Positions 17,074-26,437 of a stretch of DNA of 64,000 bases are shown here, piece after piece. How positions within the stretch are numbered: the first letter of the stretch is position 1; each line of letters begins with the position of its first letter. The notes under the pieces were generated by a model that did no database searches, was not told the DNA's origin, and saw only the letters and a program-made list of their open reading frames with translations. A program made the position numbers and the translations under genes. Origin of the DNA: Streptococcus vestibularis ATCC 49124 (GTDB lineage Bacteria > Bacillota > Bacilli > Lactobacillales > Streptococcaceae); the NCBI RefSeq assembly GCF_000188295.1, contig NZ_GL831112.1, forward strand, positions 1,544,033 through 1,608,032, in the 5' to 3' direction.

Positions 17074-17889
17074 ATGTCAGATATGTCAATTATTTCTGCA
17101 ATTTTGGTCGTAGTTGTTGCCTTCCTTGCTGGTCTTGAAGGTATCCTTGACCAATTCCAATTCCACCAACCACTTGTTGCTTGTACTCTTATTGGTGCTG
17201 CTACAGGTAACCTCACTGCAGGTATCATGCTTGGTGGTTCCCTTCAAATGATTGCCCTTGCTTGGGCAAACATCGGTGCTGCCGTAGCTCCTGACGCCGC
17301 CCTTGCATCTGTTGCTGCTGCCATCATTTTGGTTAAAGGTGGTAACTTCACAACTGAAGGTATCGGTGTTGCGACTGCAACAGCTATCCCGCTTGCGGTT
17401 GCAGGTCTCTTCCTAACTATGCTTGTTCGTACAGCATCTGTTGCCCTTGTTCATGCTGCAGATAAAGCTGCAGAACACGGAAACATCGCTGGTGTTGAAC
17501 GTGCACACTACCTTGCTCTCCTTCTTCAAGGTTTGCGTATTGCTGTGCCAGCAGCCCTTCTTCTTGCTATCCCAGCCCAATCTGTTCAACATGCCCTTGG
17601 CTTGATGCCTGACTGGCTTAACCATGGTATGGTTGTCGGTGGTGGTATGGTCGTAGCCGTTGGTTACGCCATGGTTATCAACATGATGGCTACTCGTGAA
17701 GTTTGGCCATTCTTTGCCATCGGTTTTGCTTTCGCAGCAATTAGCCAATTGACACTTATCGCTCTTGGTGCCATTGGTGTTGCCATCGCCTTCATCTACC
17801 TCAACCTTTCTAAACAAGGTGGCGGAAATGGTGGCGGAACTTCATCTGGTTCAGGCGACCCAATCGGCGATATCTTGGAAGACTACTAG
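17074..17889 (+). CDS. manM: Mannose-family PTS enzyme IIC (second copy, ManM)
   Basis: The 271-residue channel component starts MSDMSIISAILVVVVAFLAG. It carries the family blocks GIMLGGSLQMIALAWANIGA, APDAALASVAAAI and GMVVGGGMVVAVGYAMVINM. The C-terminal Gly-rich tail ends DPIGDILEDY. It lies 67 bases after manL, a wider gap than in the first operon, with AAAGGA upstream of the ATG. It is clearly paralogous to the 13620 gene. About seven membrane segments are apparent. Confidence 0.92.
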   Translation: MSDMSIISAILVVVVAFLAGLEGILDQFQFHQPLVACTLIGAATGNLTAGIMLGGSLQMIALAWANIGAAVAPDAALASVAAAIILVKGGNFTTEGIGVATATAIPLAVAGLFLTMLVRTASVALVHAADKAAEHGNIAGVERAHYLALLLQGLRIAVPAALLLAIPAQSVQHALGLMPDWLNHGMVVGGGMVVAVGYAMVINMMATREVWPFFAIGFAFAAISQLTLIALGAIGVAIAFIYLNLSKQGGGNGGGTSSGSGDPIGDILEDY

Positions 17890-17903
17890 GAAGGGGTGCT
17901 CTC

Positions 17904-18815
17904 ATGGCTGAAAAAATTCAATTATCTCAAGCGGATCGTAAAAAGGTTTGGTGGCGCTCACAATTCTTGCAAGGTTCATGGAACTATGAACGTATGCAAA
18001 ACTTGGGTTGGGCTTACTCACTCATTCCTGCTATCAAAAAACTTTATACTAACAAAGAGGACCAAGCCGCAGCTCTTAAACGTCACTTGGAATTCTTCAA
18101 CACTCACCCTTACGTAGCTGCTCCTATCATGGGGGTTACTTTAGCTCTTGAAGAAGAAAAAGCTAATGGTACTGAAATCGAAGATGCGGCTATCCAAGGG
18201 GTTAAAATCGGTATGATGGGACCACTTGCCGGTATCGGTGACCCTGTCTTCTGGTTCACAGTTCGTCCAATCCTTGGTGCCCTTGGTGCATCATTGGCAC
18301 AAGCTGGTAACATCGCTGGTCCACTTATCTTCTTCATCGGTTGGAACCTTATCCGTATGGCCTTCTTGTGGTACACTCAAGAACTTGGTTACAAAGCAGG
18401 TTCAGAAATCACTAAAGACATGTCTGGTGGTATCTTGAAAGATATTACTAAAGGGGCATCAATCCTTGGTATGTTCATCTTGGCCGTCCTCGTTGAACGT
18501 TGGGTCTCTATCGTCTTCACTGTAAATCTTCCAGGTAAAGTTTTGTCTAAAGGTGCCTATATCGAGTGGCCTAAAGGAAATGTTACTGGTGACCAACTAA
18601 AAACTATCCTTGGTCAAGCCAACGATAAGCTTAGCTTTGATAAGATTCAAGTCGATACCCTACAAAAACAATTGGATTCATTAATTCCAGGTTTGATGGG
18701 ACTTCTCCTTACTTTTGCATGTATGTGGTTGCTTAAGAAGAAAGTTTCACCAATCACAATCATCATCGGACTCTTTGTAGTTGGTATTGTTGCAAGCTTC
18801 TTCGGAATCATGTAA
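17904..18815 (+). CDS. manN: Mannose-family PTS enzyme IID (second copy, ManN)
   Basis: The 303-residue IID component has the conserved start SWNYERMQNLGWAYSLIPAI near residue 27, LKRHLEFFNTHPYVAAPIMG and GVKIGMMGPLAGIGDPVFWF. A variable extracytoplasmic loop (about 208-255) and two C-terminal hydrophobic segments follow. Spacing from manM is 14 bases with a purine-rich ribosome-binding site. Unlike the first operon, it is followed directly by an intrinsic terminator rather than by manO. Confidence 0.92.
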   Translation: MAEKIQLSQADRKKVWWRSQFLQGSWNYERMQNLGWAYSLIPAIKKLYTNKEDQAAALKRHLEFFNTHPYVAAPIMGVTLALEEEKANGTEIEDAAIQGVKIGMMGPLAGIGDPVFWFTVRPILGALGASLAQAGNIAGPLIFFIGWNLIRMAFLWYTQELGYKAGSEITKDMSGGILKDITKGASILGMFILAVLVERWVSIVFTVNLPGKVLSKGAYIEWPKGNVTGDQLKTILGQANDKLSFDKIQVDTLQKQLDSLIPGLMGLLLTFACMWLLKKKVSPITIIIGLFVVGIVASFFGIM

Positions 18816-18822
18816 AAAGAGT

Positions 18823-18849
18823 AAGAGTTTAGCAAAGCTGAACTCTTTT
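18823..18849 (+). terminator. Terminator between manN and manO (second copy)
   Basis: AAGAGTTTAGC and GCTGAACTCTT pair over 11 bases (one G-U) with an AAA loop and are followed by TTCTT. It lies 8 bases past the manN stop and just before a separate promoter for manO. Confidence 0.7.
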
Positions 18850-18853
18850 CTTA

Positions 18854-18862
18854 TGCTATAAT
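18854..18862 (+). promoter_or_regulatory. Extended -10 promoter of manO (second copy)
   Basis: TGCTATAAT is a perfect TGn-TATAAT extended -10, about 32 bases before the manO ATG. No convincing -35 is visible because the upstream position is the manN terminator hairpin. Confidence 0.55.
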
Positions 18863-18893
18863 AAAGGTACTACAATCAAAAAGCGAGATAGAT

Positions 18894-19268
18894 ATGGCAC
18901 AATCACTAAACAAAACAGTTGAACTGCATACAACAGGCGTTTCCTACATGGCTATCGGAGGTAAAGTCGGTAAATTTCTAATTGGAGATGTAGCTCTTGA
19001 ATTCTACCCTGATGTCAATGTTGAACAATACATTCAAATTCCATGGACTAGCATTACACAAATCGGTGCAAATGTATCAGGAAAGAGAATCAGCCGTCAT
19101 TTTGAAATATTAACCGACAAGAGTAAATTCCTCTTTGCCTCTAAAGATTCTGGGAAGATTCTAAAGATTGCTAGGGAACACCTTGGCAATGAAAAAGTCG
19201 TCAAACTACCAACTCTCATCCAAACCATTGGTGCTCGTATCAAAGGTTTATTTGCCAAAAAATCATAA
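18894..19268 (+). CDS. manO: ManO-like DUF956 protein (second copy)
   Basis: This 124-residue DUF956 protein is clearly related to the 15363 gene: KVGKFLIGDVALEFY near residue 22 and VEQYIQIPWTSITQIGANVSG near 43 align with that copy, and the C-terminus is basic. It is preceded by its own extended -10 and separated from manN by a terminator, so its expression is uncoupled from the transporter. The serS promoter -35 lies inside its last codons. Function is unknown beyond association with mannose-PTS operons. Confidence 0.83.
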   Translation: MAQSLNKTVELHTTGVSYMAIGGKVGKFLIGDVALEFYPDVNVEQYIQIPWTSITQIGANVSGKRISRHFEILTDKSKFLFASKDSGKILKIAREHLGNEKVVKLPTLIQTIGARIKGLFAKKS

Positions 19269-19280
19269 TTTTTGTATAAT
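19252..19280 (+). promoter_or_regulatory. Promoter of the serS T-box leader
   Basis: TTGCCA (19252-19257), 17 bases, TATAAT (19275-19280). It overlaps the end of manO and starts the T-box transcript. Confidence 0.7.
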
Positions 19281-19285
19281 TGTAA

Positions 19286-19468
19286 AGGACGGATAAGTAA
19301 TAGCTAGACCTTTACAGAAAGCCTGCGGTTGCTGTGAGCAGGTAGGGTTGACCTACGAAATTCTACCGTTTCTAATAATTAAAAACATAAACAAGTGCAC
19401 TCCTGTGAAGTTGGATGGAACCGTGGCCCATGTCACTCCAACACTTTCACCGGGTGTTTTATTTTTTG
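19286..19468 (+). promoter_or_regulatory. T-box riboswitch of serS (serine specifier)
   Basis: The leader contains the T-box core GGATGGAACCGTGG (19413-19426), which pairs with the 3' end of uncharged tRNA. A terminator-type stem follows (AACAC..GTGTT) with a T-rich end at 19440-19468. Upstream, a long stem I region carries a likely specifier UCU (19362-19364) followed by a purine, in keeping with tRNA-Ser. When seryl-tRNA is scarce, uncharged tRNA stabilises the antiterminator and serS is transcribed. Confidence 0.88.
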
Positions 19469-19477
19469 GAGGAACTT

Positions 19478-20755
19478 ATGTTAGATGTAAAACGTATTCG
19501 TAACGACTTTGATGCCCTTTCCGAGAAATTGGCTACACGTGGTGTCGTTGCTGAGACTTTAAATGAACTAAAAGAGCTTGATGTTAAACGCCGTGAACTT
19601 CTTATCAAATCTGAAGAACTCAAAGCTCAACGTAATATTGCTTCAGACGGTATTGCTCAGGCAAAACGTAATAAAGAAGACGCCTCAGAACAAATTGCAG
19701 CCATGCAAAAAGTTTCTGCAGAAATTAAAGAAATTGATTCTGAACTTGCTGCTATTGATGAAAAACTTAACAATATCGTTGTGACACTTCCAAACACACC
19801 ACACGAGACTGTACCAGTTGGTACTGACGAGGATGAGAATGTAGAAGTTCGTCGTTGGGGAACACCTCGTGACTTTGATTTTGAGATTAAACCTCACTGG
19901 GATCTTGGTGAAGACCTTGGTATTCTTGATTGGGAACGTGGCGCTAAAGTTACTGGTTCTCGCTTCCTCTTCTACAAAGGCTTAGGAGCAAAATTAGAAC
20001 GTGCGATTTACAACTTCATGTTGGATGAGCACGCTAAAGAAGGTTACACTGAAATGATCACACCTTACATGGTTAACCACGACTCTATGTTTGGTACTGG
20101 TCAATATCCAAAATTCAAAGAAGATACTTTCGAGCTTGATGGCACTGATTACGTCCTTATCCCAACAGCTGAAGTTCCTTTGACTAACTACTACCGCGGT
20201 GAGATTCTTGACGGTAAAGAATTGCCAATCTACTTCACAGCTATGAGCCCTTCATTCCGTTCAGAAGCTGGTTCAGCAGGTCGTGACACACGTGGTTTGA
20301 TTCGCCTTCACCAATTCCACAAGGTTGAAATGGTCAAATTCTCAAAACCAGAAAGCTCATACGATGAATTGGAAAAAATGGTAGTTAACGCTGAAAATAT
20401 CCTTCAAAAACTTAACTTGCCATACCGTGTCATCACTTTGTGTACTGGAGATATGGGATTCTCAGCTGCGAAAACTTACGACTTGGAAGTTTGGATACCA
20501 GCACAAAATACCTACCGCGAAATTTCTTCATGTTCAAACACAGAAGATTTCCAAGCTCGTCGTGCACAAATCCGTTACCGTGACGAAGCTGATGGTAAAG
20601 TAAAACTTCTTCACACTCTCAACGGTTCAGGGCTTGCTGTCGGACGTACAGTGGCCGCTATCCTTGAAAACTACCAAAACGAAGATGGTTCAGTAACTAT
20701 CCCTGAAGTTCTTCGTCCTTACATGGGTGGTGCTGAAGTGATTTCACCGAAATAA
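19478..20755 (+). CDS. serS: Seryl-tRNA synthetase
   Basis: Class II synthetase that charges tRNA-Ser (and tRNA-Sec where present). The ATG at 19478 follows GGAGG; a longer in-frame start would run back into the T-box and is rejected. The 425-residue protein has an N-terminal antiparallel coiled-coil arm (about residues 28-100) that grips the tRNA long variable arm. The catalytic core shows class II motif 2 ([20 protein letters not shown] near 257-278) and motif 3 ([17 protein letters not shown] near 385-401). It is transcribed alone under T-box control and closed by a terminator. Confidence 0.96.
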   Translation: MLDVKRIRNDFDALSEKLATRGVVAETLNELKELDVKRRELLIKSEELKAQRNIASDGIAQAKRNKEDASEQIAAMQKVSAEIKEIDSELAAIDEKLNNIVVTLPNTPHETVPVGTDEDENVEVRRWGTPRDFDFEIKPHWDLGEDLGILDWERGAKVTGSRFLFYKGLGAKLERAIYNFMLDEHAKEGYTEMITPYMVNHDSMFGTGQYPKFKEDTFELDGTDYVLIPTAEVPLTNYYRGEILDGKELPIYFTAMSPSFRSEAGSAGRDTRGLIRLHQFHKVEMVKFSKPESSYDELEKMVVNAENILQKLNLPYRVITLCTGDMGFSAAKTYDLEVWIPAQNTYREISSCSNTEDFQARRAQIRYRDEADGKVKLLHTLNGSGLAVGRTVAAILENYQNEDGSVTIPEVLRPYMGGAEVISPK

Positions 20756-20761
20756 ATAAAT

Positions 20762-20795
20762 GAGGTTGAGACAATTGTTCCAACCTCGTTTTTAT
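20762..20795 (+). terminator. Terminator of serS
   Basis: GAGGTTG and CAACCTC arms with a 12-base loop are followed by a T-rich run 5 bases after the serS stop codon. Confidence 0.8.
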
Positions 20796-20929
20796 TTTAC
20801 TTTATACCAATGATGCAGTAGTAAACCGAACTTTTCGTCCACTTTCTAGCTCAGGAGAAACCAAGTTAACCTTGTAGGGCTGTTATTACGAAAGGGATTC
20901 CTTTGAGTGCTAACTTAAAGTTCTCATTC
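20796..20929. other. Intergenic stretch, nothing recognised
   Basis: Between two terminators, this sequence has no open frame with a ribosome-binding site. It looks neither like a riboswitch nor like a clear gene remnant in any frame I examined. The 60-70 bases after the next terminator up to 21056 are AT-rich and also featureless. Confidence 0.4.
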
Positions 20930-20966
20930 AAAAAAGAACCTGACTTTAAGATGATAAGTCAAGTTC
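20930..20966 (-). terminator. Terminator on the minus strand after the isochorismatase-like gene
   Basis: On the minus strand GAACTTGACTTA and TAAAGTCAGGTTC pair over about 12 bases and are followed by six Ts. It is about 90 bases downstream of the gene stop. Confidence 0.7.
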
Positions 20967-21056
20967 CTCGTAACATATTTTTGGAGATATAACCCATCAC
21001 ATTTCAGATTATTATATCTGATAAAAACGCTAGTAATATAAACTTATATAGTTTTA

Positions 21057-21611
21057 CTACTTATGTATCATTATCATCCCCCCCATGAACTCCTCTGTTG
21101 TCATTACTTGAGCAAATTCACCGTGTAAGGATACTAGATTTATGGTATGCAGGACCTCTGGATCTATCAAATGACCATCTAAATTGGGTAGGGCAAAACT
21201 GGCCGTTGCATCTGAAATAAGTAACGTCTTAAACCCTAAATTAGCCGCCATGCGAGTTGTGGTAGACACACAGTGTGGCAAGGTTAAGCCTGCAATAACT
21301 AACTTATCAATTTTTTTATCTCTTAAATAGCTTTCTAAATTCGTCCCAATGAAAGCACTATTAACTATCTTTTGGAAAACAGGTTCACCTGGGCATGGTT
21401 GAAAGCCATCTTTAAAATCTTGACCTTGAGATACGTGAAAACGTGATTGAGTATTCTCAGATACGTGTTGAACATGCAGTACTGGCCATCCCTTTTCTCT
21501 AAAAAAATTGAGTAATTTTTGGGAATTCACTTCAAGCTGAGGGTTATTACGTTCTCCCCATGAACTATTATCAAAGGCCTTTTGCATATCAATCATTAAT
21601 AATCCTTGCAT
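21057..21611 (-). CDS. Isochorismatase-family cysteine hydrolase
   Basis: The 184-residue protein has the Asp-Lys-Cys triad of the family: Asp in GLLMIDMQKAF near residue 8, Lys in PVFQKIVNSAF near 84, and Cys in LTLPHCVSTTTRMAA near 119. Relatives include nicotinamidases and N-carbamoylsarcosine amidases; the nicotinamidase metal-site signature is not evident, so the substrate is open. The start at 21611 has AAGGAG upstream; the longer frame overlaps the next gene. It appears cotranscribed with the unrecognised gene upstream, with about 17 bases between them. Confidence 0.82.
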   Translation of the reverse strand: MQGLLMIDMQKAFDNSSWGERNNPQLEVNSQKLLNFFREKGWPVLHVQHVSENTQSRFHVSQGQDFKDGFQPCPGEPVFQKIVNSAFIGTNLESYLRDKKIDKLVIAGLTLPHCVSTTTRMAANLGFKTLLISDATASFALPNLDGHLIDPEVLHTINLVSLHGEFAQVMTTEEFMGGMIMIHK

Positions 21612-21630
21612 TTTTACTCTCCTTTTTACA

Positions 21631-22278
21631 CTAATCTTCCAACAACTTATTTGCATCCTGACAACTATCATAATAAGGCCTTAGCAGTTGAAAGCCTTCC
21701 ATTAGTTGATCTAGCAAGTCATCTATAGTCAAGCTATCCGTCACAGGAACATCATATTTAACCAAGACCTTTCGAACACGACCATCTTTGACTGCTTTTT
21801 TAAACATATGACGGTTCGCTTCAGTCCCTTCCACACGATGACTGTCACCATCTTCTTGAGCAAGATAATAAAGTGGAGAAGTAATCGGTAAGTCTAGGAC
21901 CTTATGTTGCTTCGCTAGAGTAGTATCTGATTTTTTCCGTTCGACAAAGCTCACTTCAACTGATATTCCCCAATCTTCAGCTTGACCGTAGAGTCGAATC
22001 GCCATAGCAACATCATCTAAACTGTCCTCAGGTTCCCTGTAATAGCACCAGAAATGTGGACGGCATATTTGTGCCTGGTTAGCCCAATTGCTGACACGAT
22101 CCATTTTCATGGGATCTAGGCGCTCCTCTAGACGTTTTGCTAAAGTCTGCATCTCCTTACGAGCAGCTTGTCCCAAATTTTTGAGCGCTTCCATCTCTTC
22201 CTGATGCGGACCCGCTTTTTCAGGTTTGATATACTTAACTCCTTGTTTAGATAAATAAGCTTGAATATTTTCTAACAT
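21631..22278 (-). CDS. Conserved protein of unknown function, 215 residues
   Basis: I do not recognise this protein. The start at 22278 (MLENIQAYLSKQGVKYIKPE) has AAGGAG upstream. It is soluble, with a charged N-terminal helical part (residues 20-60, many Glu/Lys/Arg). A central block PHFWCYYREPEDSLDDVAMA lies near residue 74, and a C-terminal helix ends YYDSCQDANKLLED. No P-loop, metal-binding cluster, signal peptide or membrane segment is visible. It lies between der and an isochorismatase-like gene on the same strand, after the hairpin that follows der. Confidence 0.7.
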   Translation of the reverse strand: MLENIQAYLSKQGVKYIKPEKAGPHQEEMEALKNLGQAARKEMQTLAKRLEERLDPMKMDRVSNWANQAQICRPHFWCYYREPEDSLDDVAMAIRLYGQAEDWGISVEVSFVERKKSDTTLAKQHKVLDLPITSPLYYLAQEDGDSHRVEGTEANRHMFKKAVKDGRVRKVLVKYDVPVTDSLTIDDLLDQLMEGFQLLRPYYDSCQDANKLLED

Positions 22279-22297
22279 CGTTTTCTCCTTACAATGA

Positions 22298-22340
22298 TAA
22301 AAGACCAACCCATAAAGATTCTATTCTGGTTGGTCTACTT
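22298..22340. terminator. Hairpin terminator after der
   Basis: AGACCAACC (22302-22310) pairs with GGTTGGTCT (22328-22336) around a 17-base loop. A-rich and T-rich stretches flank it on both sides. It follows the der stop codon, and the next minus-strand gene starts about 20 bases later. Confidence 0.6.
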
Positions 22341-22342
22341 TT

Positions 22343-23653
22343 TTATTTACGTTTACGGGCAATCAAATGGATTGGTGTTCCCTCAAAACCAAAGGCCTGA
22401 CGAATTTGATTTTCCAAGAAACGCATGTATGAGAAGTGCATAAGCTCTTCTTCATTGACAAAGACAACAAATGTTGGTGGTTTAACCGAAACTTGTGTGC
22501 CGTAGAAAATCTTAAGGCGTTTTCCTTTGTCAGTTGGTGTTGGGTTGATGGCGATGGCATCCATGATAACATCATTCAAGACAGCCGATGAAATACGACG
22601 GTTTTGACTCTCACTGATGCGTTTAATCATCTCCGGCAACTTGTTAAGACGTTGTTTCGTCTCAGCTGATACAAAGATAATTGGGGCATAGCTCAAGAAT
22701 TGGAACTGATCACGGATATCTGCTTCCCAGTTGGAAACAGTATGGTTGTCCTTCTTGATCGTATCCCATTTGTTAACTACAATGATAATCCCTTTACCAG
22801 CTTCATGAGCAAAACCAGCAATACGCTTGTCATACTCACGGATACCTTCTTCGGCATTGATAACCATAAGAACAATATCAGAGCGGTCAATGGCACGCAT
22901 AGAACGCATTACAGAGTATTTTTCTGTGTTTTCATAAACCTTACCAGATTTACGCATTCCAGCAGTGTCAATCATGGTATACTCTTGACCGTCACTGTCC
23001 ACAAAGTTTGTATCAATGGCATCACGAGTCGTACCAGCAATAGGACTTGCAATCACTCGGTCCTCACCTAAAATGGCGTTAATCAAACTTGATTTTCCGA
23101 CGTTTGGACGCCCAATCAAACTGAAACGGATGATATCTGGATTTTCCTCTTCAACTTCTGTTGGAAGATTTTCAACGATAGCATCGAGAACATCCCCCGT
23201 ACCAATACCGTGTACAGATGAAACTGGGTAGGGATCGCCAAGCCCAAGAGAATAGAAATCATAGATATCTGCACGCATTTCAGGGTTATCCACTTTATTT
23301 ACCGCCAAGATAACTGGCTTGTTGGTCTTATAGAGAATACGGGCAACGTACTCATCCGCATCTGTCACGCCTTCCTTGCCTGAAACGACAAAGACAATAA
23401 CATCAGCTTCAGTCATGGCAATGTCAGCTTGGTGCTTAATCTGTTCCATGAATGGAGCATCGACATCATCGATACCACCTGTATCAATCAAGCTAAATTG
23501 ACGGTTAAGCCACTCAGCAGAGGTATAAATACGGTCACGTGTTACCCCTTCAACGTCTTCGACGATGGAGATACGTTCACCCGCAATTCGGTTAAATAGG
23601 GTCGACTTCCCAACATTTGGGCGACCCACGATAGCAACTGTAGGTAATGTCAT
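22343..23653 (-). CDS. der: Ribosome biogenesis GTPase Der (EngA)
   Basis: Der is the double-GTPase that assists 50S subunit assembly. The 436-residue protein has G domain 1 with [12 protein letters not shown] (residue 10), DTGGID (56) and NKVD (near 117). G domain 2 has [12 protein letters not shown] (near 181), DTAGM (near 228) and NKWD (near 292). A C-terminal KH-like domain follows from about 350. Length and motifs are canonical. It lies downstream of dnaI on the same strand, a common streptococcal arrangement. Confidence 0.96.
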   Translation of the reverse strand: MTLPTVAIVGRPNVGKSTLFNRIAGERISIVEDVEGVTRDRIYTSAEWLNRQFSLIDTGGIDDVDAPFMEQIKHQADIAMTEADVIVFVVSGKEGVTDADEYVARILYKTNKPVILAVNKVDNPEMRADIYDFYSLGLGDPYPVSSVHGIGTGDVLDAIVENLPTEVEEENPDIIRFSLIGRPNVGKSSLINAILGEDRVIASPIAGTTRDAIDTNFVDSDGQEYTMIDTAGMRKSGKVYENTEKYSVMRSMRAIDRSDIVLMVINAEEGIREYDKRIAGFAHEAGKGIIIVVNKWDTIKKDNHTVSNWEADIRDQFQFLSYAPIIFVSAETKQRLNKLPEMIKRISESQNRRISSAVLNDVIMDAIAINPTPTDKGKRLKIFYGTQVSVKPPTFVVFVNEEELMHFSYMRFLENQIRQAFGFEGTPIHLIARKRK

Positions 23654-23758
23654 ATATTTAAGTCCCTGATTAAATTAGGGATTCCTTTCTTCATTTAGCA
23701 GTCTCACTTCCACCAAGGAAAGCAAACACGCTTGTTCTTTATCATTATTAGGATCACC

Positions 23759-24661
23759 TTAACGGCGATTAACACCTTTCAAGTGAACCTCTTTAGCTAG
23801 AAAACGAATACGTTCCATCACACGTTTGGCCTGCCAAGTCTCGTCTCCTTGACGACCATTGGATAGCTTAGCTTCTAAATCTGCAAAACTATAGTTGGAT
23901 GTGAAGAAGGTTGGTAGCTCCTCAATCATGCGATACTGGAGAATGACTTGCAAAACATCATCCCTAATCCAAGAAGAGAATTGCTCTGCACCAATATCAT
24001 CTAAAACTAGGACTTCTGCTTCTTTGACAGCATCAATTTGTTCCTTCACAGAACCGTCCTTAATCCCATTTCTAACATCAATAGTAAAAGATGGATAATG
24101 AATAATGGTCGTAGCAACCTTCTTAGTCTCTGAAAGCTCATGGGCCATAGCTGCCAACATGAAGGATTTCCCAACCCCCATATCCCCGTAGATATAGAGA
24201 CCTTTCTGGTCTGGACTAGGGTAATTAGCCACAAAATCAACAAGTGTCTCAAAGGTATCAACACGAGCGACATCATCTAGTGCGATATCAGCAAAGGTAA
24301 TCTTGCGATAAGACTGAGGCAAACTCAGCAAGTTAATCCGCTTAGAAATAGCCTGTTGTTCTTGCTGCTCCTTAAGCTGACGCGTTTCCTTATAGGTCAC
24401 ATCAGCGTAGCCTTCATTCATGGTCAGAATCGGCTCATACCCTTTGGCAATGTAGGTGACATCACCTTCTTTGACCTTACGGCATTCCACCAAGAATTGA
24501 TTGAACTTTGGAAGACTACGCTTGATTTGGTCCTGACTTAAGCCATGTTCTTGAATAAAGCTAGTCACTCTTGGATCCGCCAAAATTTGCTTCATTAAAT
24601 CTGTTGCATTACCAGACCCATGATGCCCTGTTCGGTTGAGGGTTTGTCCAACTCTTTCCAT
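23759..24661 (-). CDS. dnaI: Primosomal protein DnaI (helicase loader)
   Basis: DnaI loads the replicative helicase at origins and restarted forks. The 300-residue protein has an N-terminal domain (1-110) that binds helicase. The AAA+ core has Walker A YGDMGVGKSFMLAAMAHEL near residue 158 and Walker B VLVLDDIGAEQFSSW near 218. Sensor I lies in FFTSNYSFADLE and the arginine-finger region near GDETWQAKRVMERIR. It starts 4 bases after the dnaB stop, so the two are coupled, matching the nrdR-dnaB-dnaI order known in streptococci. Confidence 0.94.
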   Translation of the reverse strand: MERVGQTLNRTGHHGSGNATDLMKQILADPRVTSFIQEHGLSQDQIKRSLPKFNQFLVECRKVKEGDVTYIAKGYEPILTMNEGYADVTYKETRQLKEQQEQQAISKRINLLSLPQSYRKITFADIALDDVARVDTFETLVDFVANYPSPDQKGLYIYGDMGVGKSFMLAAMAHELSETKKVATTIIHYPSFTIDVRNGIKDGSVKEQIDAVKEAEVLVLDDIGAEQFSSWIRDDVLQVILQYRMIEELPTFFTSNYSFADLEAKLSNGRQGDETWQAKRVMERIRFLAKEVHLKGVNRR

Positions 24662-24664
24662 TGG

Positions 24665-25840
24665 CTACTCCTTTCCTTTTTCTAGTTTTGCCAAAGCCCG
24701 ACGTCTAATTTCGTCTAACTTGGCTTGATCGGCCTGACTGGTTTGATTATCGTAATCAGGATCACTCCAGCTAGGTACATTTGTTTTCCTCTTAGAATCA
24801 TCTTTTGCCCGCTGTGATTTTTTGTCGTAACCACTACGCAAAGCCAAAAGCCCTTGTTCAGCAGTAACAATCTTCTTAAAGGCAAAATCGTTGGCAAGTT
24901 TAGAGATATACTCTCGGTTCACATTTGTTGAACGTGTCCGTCCCAAACTGTAGGCAACCATGAGGTTAATAACCTCATCCATAAAGCCTCTTTGTGCCAA
25001 ATCCGTGAGAATCTTCTTCTCAGAATTAGTTACAGTCCCGCCTGGACCCTTAGCACTCTGTAAGTAATCAACAGGTTTTTCAGATTTAACAGCTTTAAGA
25101 ATCTTTTGCTCCGTCTCCGTCAATGCAGAATTACCACCCAATTTTTGAGCTTGAGCTTGCTCTAATTGCACTTGCATACGCTTGACAATAATCTGGTGGT
25201 TTACGGCTGTCTTTTTAGCTAAGAGATAGGTATCATACCAATTCATGTCATAGGTTTCAGACAATTTATAGATTTCTGGAACATCTGTCTTTTCATCTGT
25301 AAATACAAGTCCATCAGCCTGCATACGATTCCTGAAACTACTTAAATCAAATGAATTTTTAGGCTTAATTTCAGAAACAGACTTTTGAGCCAAACGCTCA
25401 TCAGTAAAAACATCCGAAAAACGTTTAGATAAATCTTGTAAACCATGTAAACTCGTCGGTTTTAAAGCATCTACTGCTGGTTCACCAATTTTTTGCTCTA
25501 GAAGTGAACTATAGACCGCATGCTTTAGAAACTGCTCGATAGATAGGGGAGACTTAAGCTCTACAACATAAAACCCTTGAGGTGACTGGTAAAAGGCCAA
25601 GAGATCTACCGCTGTCAGGACCGCCAGGGATTCCTGAAGAGGCTGCATACCAAAGTTTAGATGATTCAGAATAGCCGCAAACTTATGGCGGTGATTACCA
25701 TTGTCATAGAAAGCCATAAAATACTGGTAGAGTGCGTATCCCTCACTCCCGATAATGGGATAATAGCAACGCATCAAGCTTGCCTGATCGGGAACGATAA
25801 CCTGATTGCCAACATAGACAAATTCTTCAATAGGTCTCAT
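24665..25840 (-). CDS. dnaB: Replication initiation and membrane attachment protein DnaB
   Basis: This is the Gram-positive DnaB (not the helicase), which works with DnaD and DnaI in helicase loading. The 391-residue protein shows two DnaB/DnaD-type domains: an N-terminal winged-helix part and a C-terminal part with the family stretch [18 protein letters not shown] near residue 292. A Lys/Arg-rich tail ends it. Its start overlaps the end of nrdR by 4 bases (ATGA), consistent with translational coupling. No anomalies are seen. Confidence 0.9.
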   Translation of the reverse strand: MRPIEEFVYVGNQVIVPDQASLMRCYYPIIGSEGYALYQYFMAFYDNGNHRHKFAAILNHLNFGMQPLQESLAVLTAVDLLAFYQSPQGFYVVELKSPLSIEQFLKHAVYSSLLEQKIGEPAVDALKPTSLHGLQDLSKRFSDVFTDERLAQKSVSEIKPKNSFDLSSFRNRMQADGLVFTDEKTDVPEIYKLSETYDMNWYDTYLLAKKTAVNHQIIVKRMQVQLEQAQAQKLGGNSALTETEQKILKAVKSEKPVDYLQSAKGPGGTVTNSEKKILTDLAQRGFMDEVINLMVAYSLGRTRSTNVNREYISKLANDFAFKKIVTAEQGLLALRSGYDKKSQRAKDDSKRKTNVPSWSDPDYDNQTSQADQAKLDEIRRRALAKLEKGKE

Positions 25841-26316
25841 TTTTTAGACTCTTTTTTCGCACGGACAGTCTTGGTGATTTCTTGAAGCAATTTTTCAATC
25901 TCATCAACATCTTTGAAAGAACGGTAGACGCTGGCAAAACGGACATAGGTAATTTCATCAAGGTCTGCTAGTTCTTTCATGACTAAATTCCCAATAACTT
26001 CACTATCAACCTCTCCATCATGGTTACGGCGAATGTTTTGCTCTATGCGGGTGATGGCATTTTCAATATCCTCACTTGAAACTGGGCGCTTCTGAGCACT
26101 CATCAAGATACCATTGAAAATCTTATCTCGAGAGAATTGTTCACGAGTACCGTCTTTTTTGACAACTAAAAGTGGAACTTCTTCCACACGCTCAAATGTA
26201 GTAAAACGGGCATGACAAGCATCACACTCTCGACGACGACGAATAGTATTTCCATCCTCTGCCTGACGGCTATCGATAACATTAGATTTATTATGTTGAC
26301 ATTTTGGACAACGCAT
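25837..26316 (-). CDS. nrdR: Transcriptional repressor NrdR
   Basis: NrdR represses ribonucleotide reductase genes in response to ATP/dATP. The 159-residue protein begins [18 protein letters not shown] and has the four-Cys zinc ribbon (CPKC near 3-6, CDACHARF near 31), then an ATP-cone ([16 protein letters not shown] near residue 50). The ATG at 26316 matches the family N-terminus; a start five codons upstream is rejected. It is first in nrdR-dnaB-dnaI. Confidence 0.95.
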   Translation of the reverse strand: MRCPKCQHNKSNVIDSRQAEDGNTIRRRRECDACHARFTTFERVEEVPLLVVKKDGTREQFSRDKIFNGILMSAQKRPVSSEDIENAITRIEQNIRRNHDGEVDSEVIGNLVMKELADLDEITYVRFASVYRSFKDVDEIEKLLQEITKTVRAKKESKK

Positions 26317-26372
26317 GCACTTCACCACCAATCTTCGAAATTCAGTACTCTATTTTACCATAAAAACACATA

Positions 26373-26399
26373 AAAAGCACGTCTTTAACTAGACGTGCT
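26373..26399 (-). terminator. Terminator of covRS
   Basis: AGCACGTCT and AGACGTGCT pair perfectly around a 6-base loop and are followed by a T run on the minus strand, about 40 bases after the covS stop. Confidence 0.85.
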
Positions 26400-26437
26400 C
26401 ATGATTGAGCATTAGTATAAATCTCTTGTAAATTGAC

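Noticed and set aside
19415-19477. Longer serS start inside the T-box
   Set aside because: The extra residues would be encoded by the T-box core and terminator stem; the family start is [11 protein letters not shown] at 19478 behind GGAGG.
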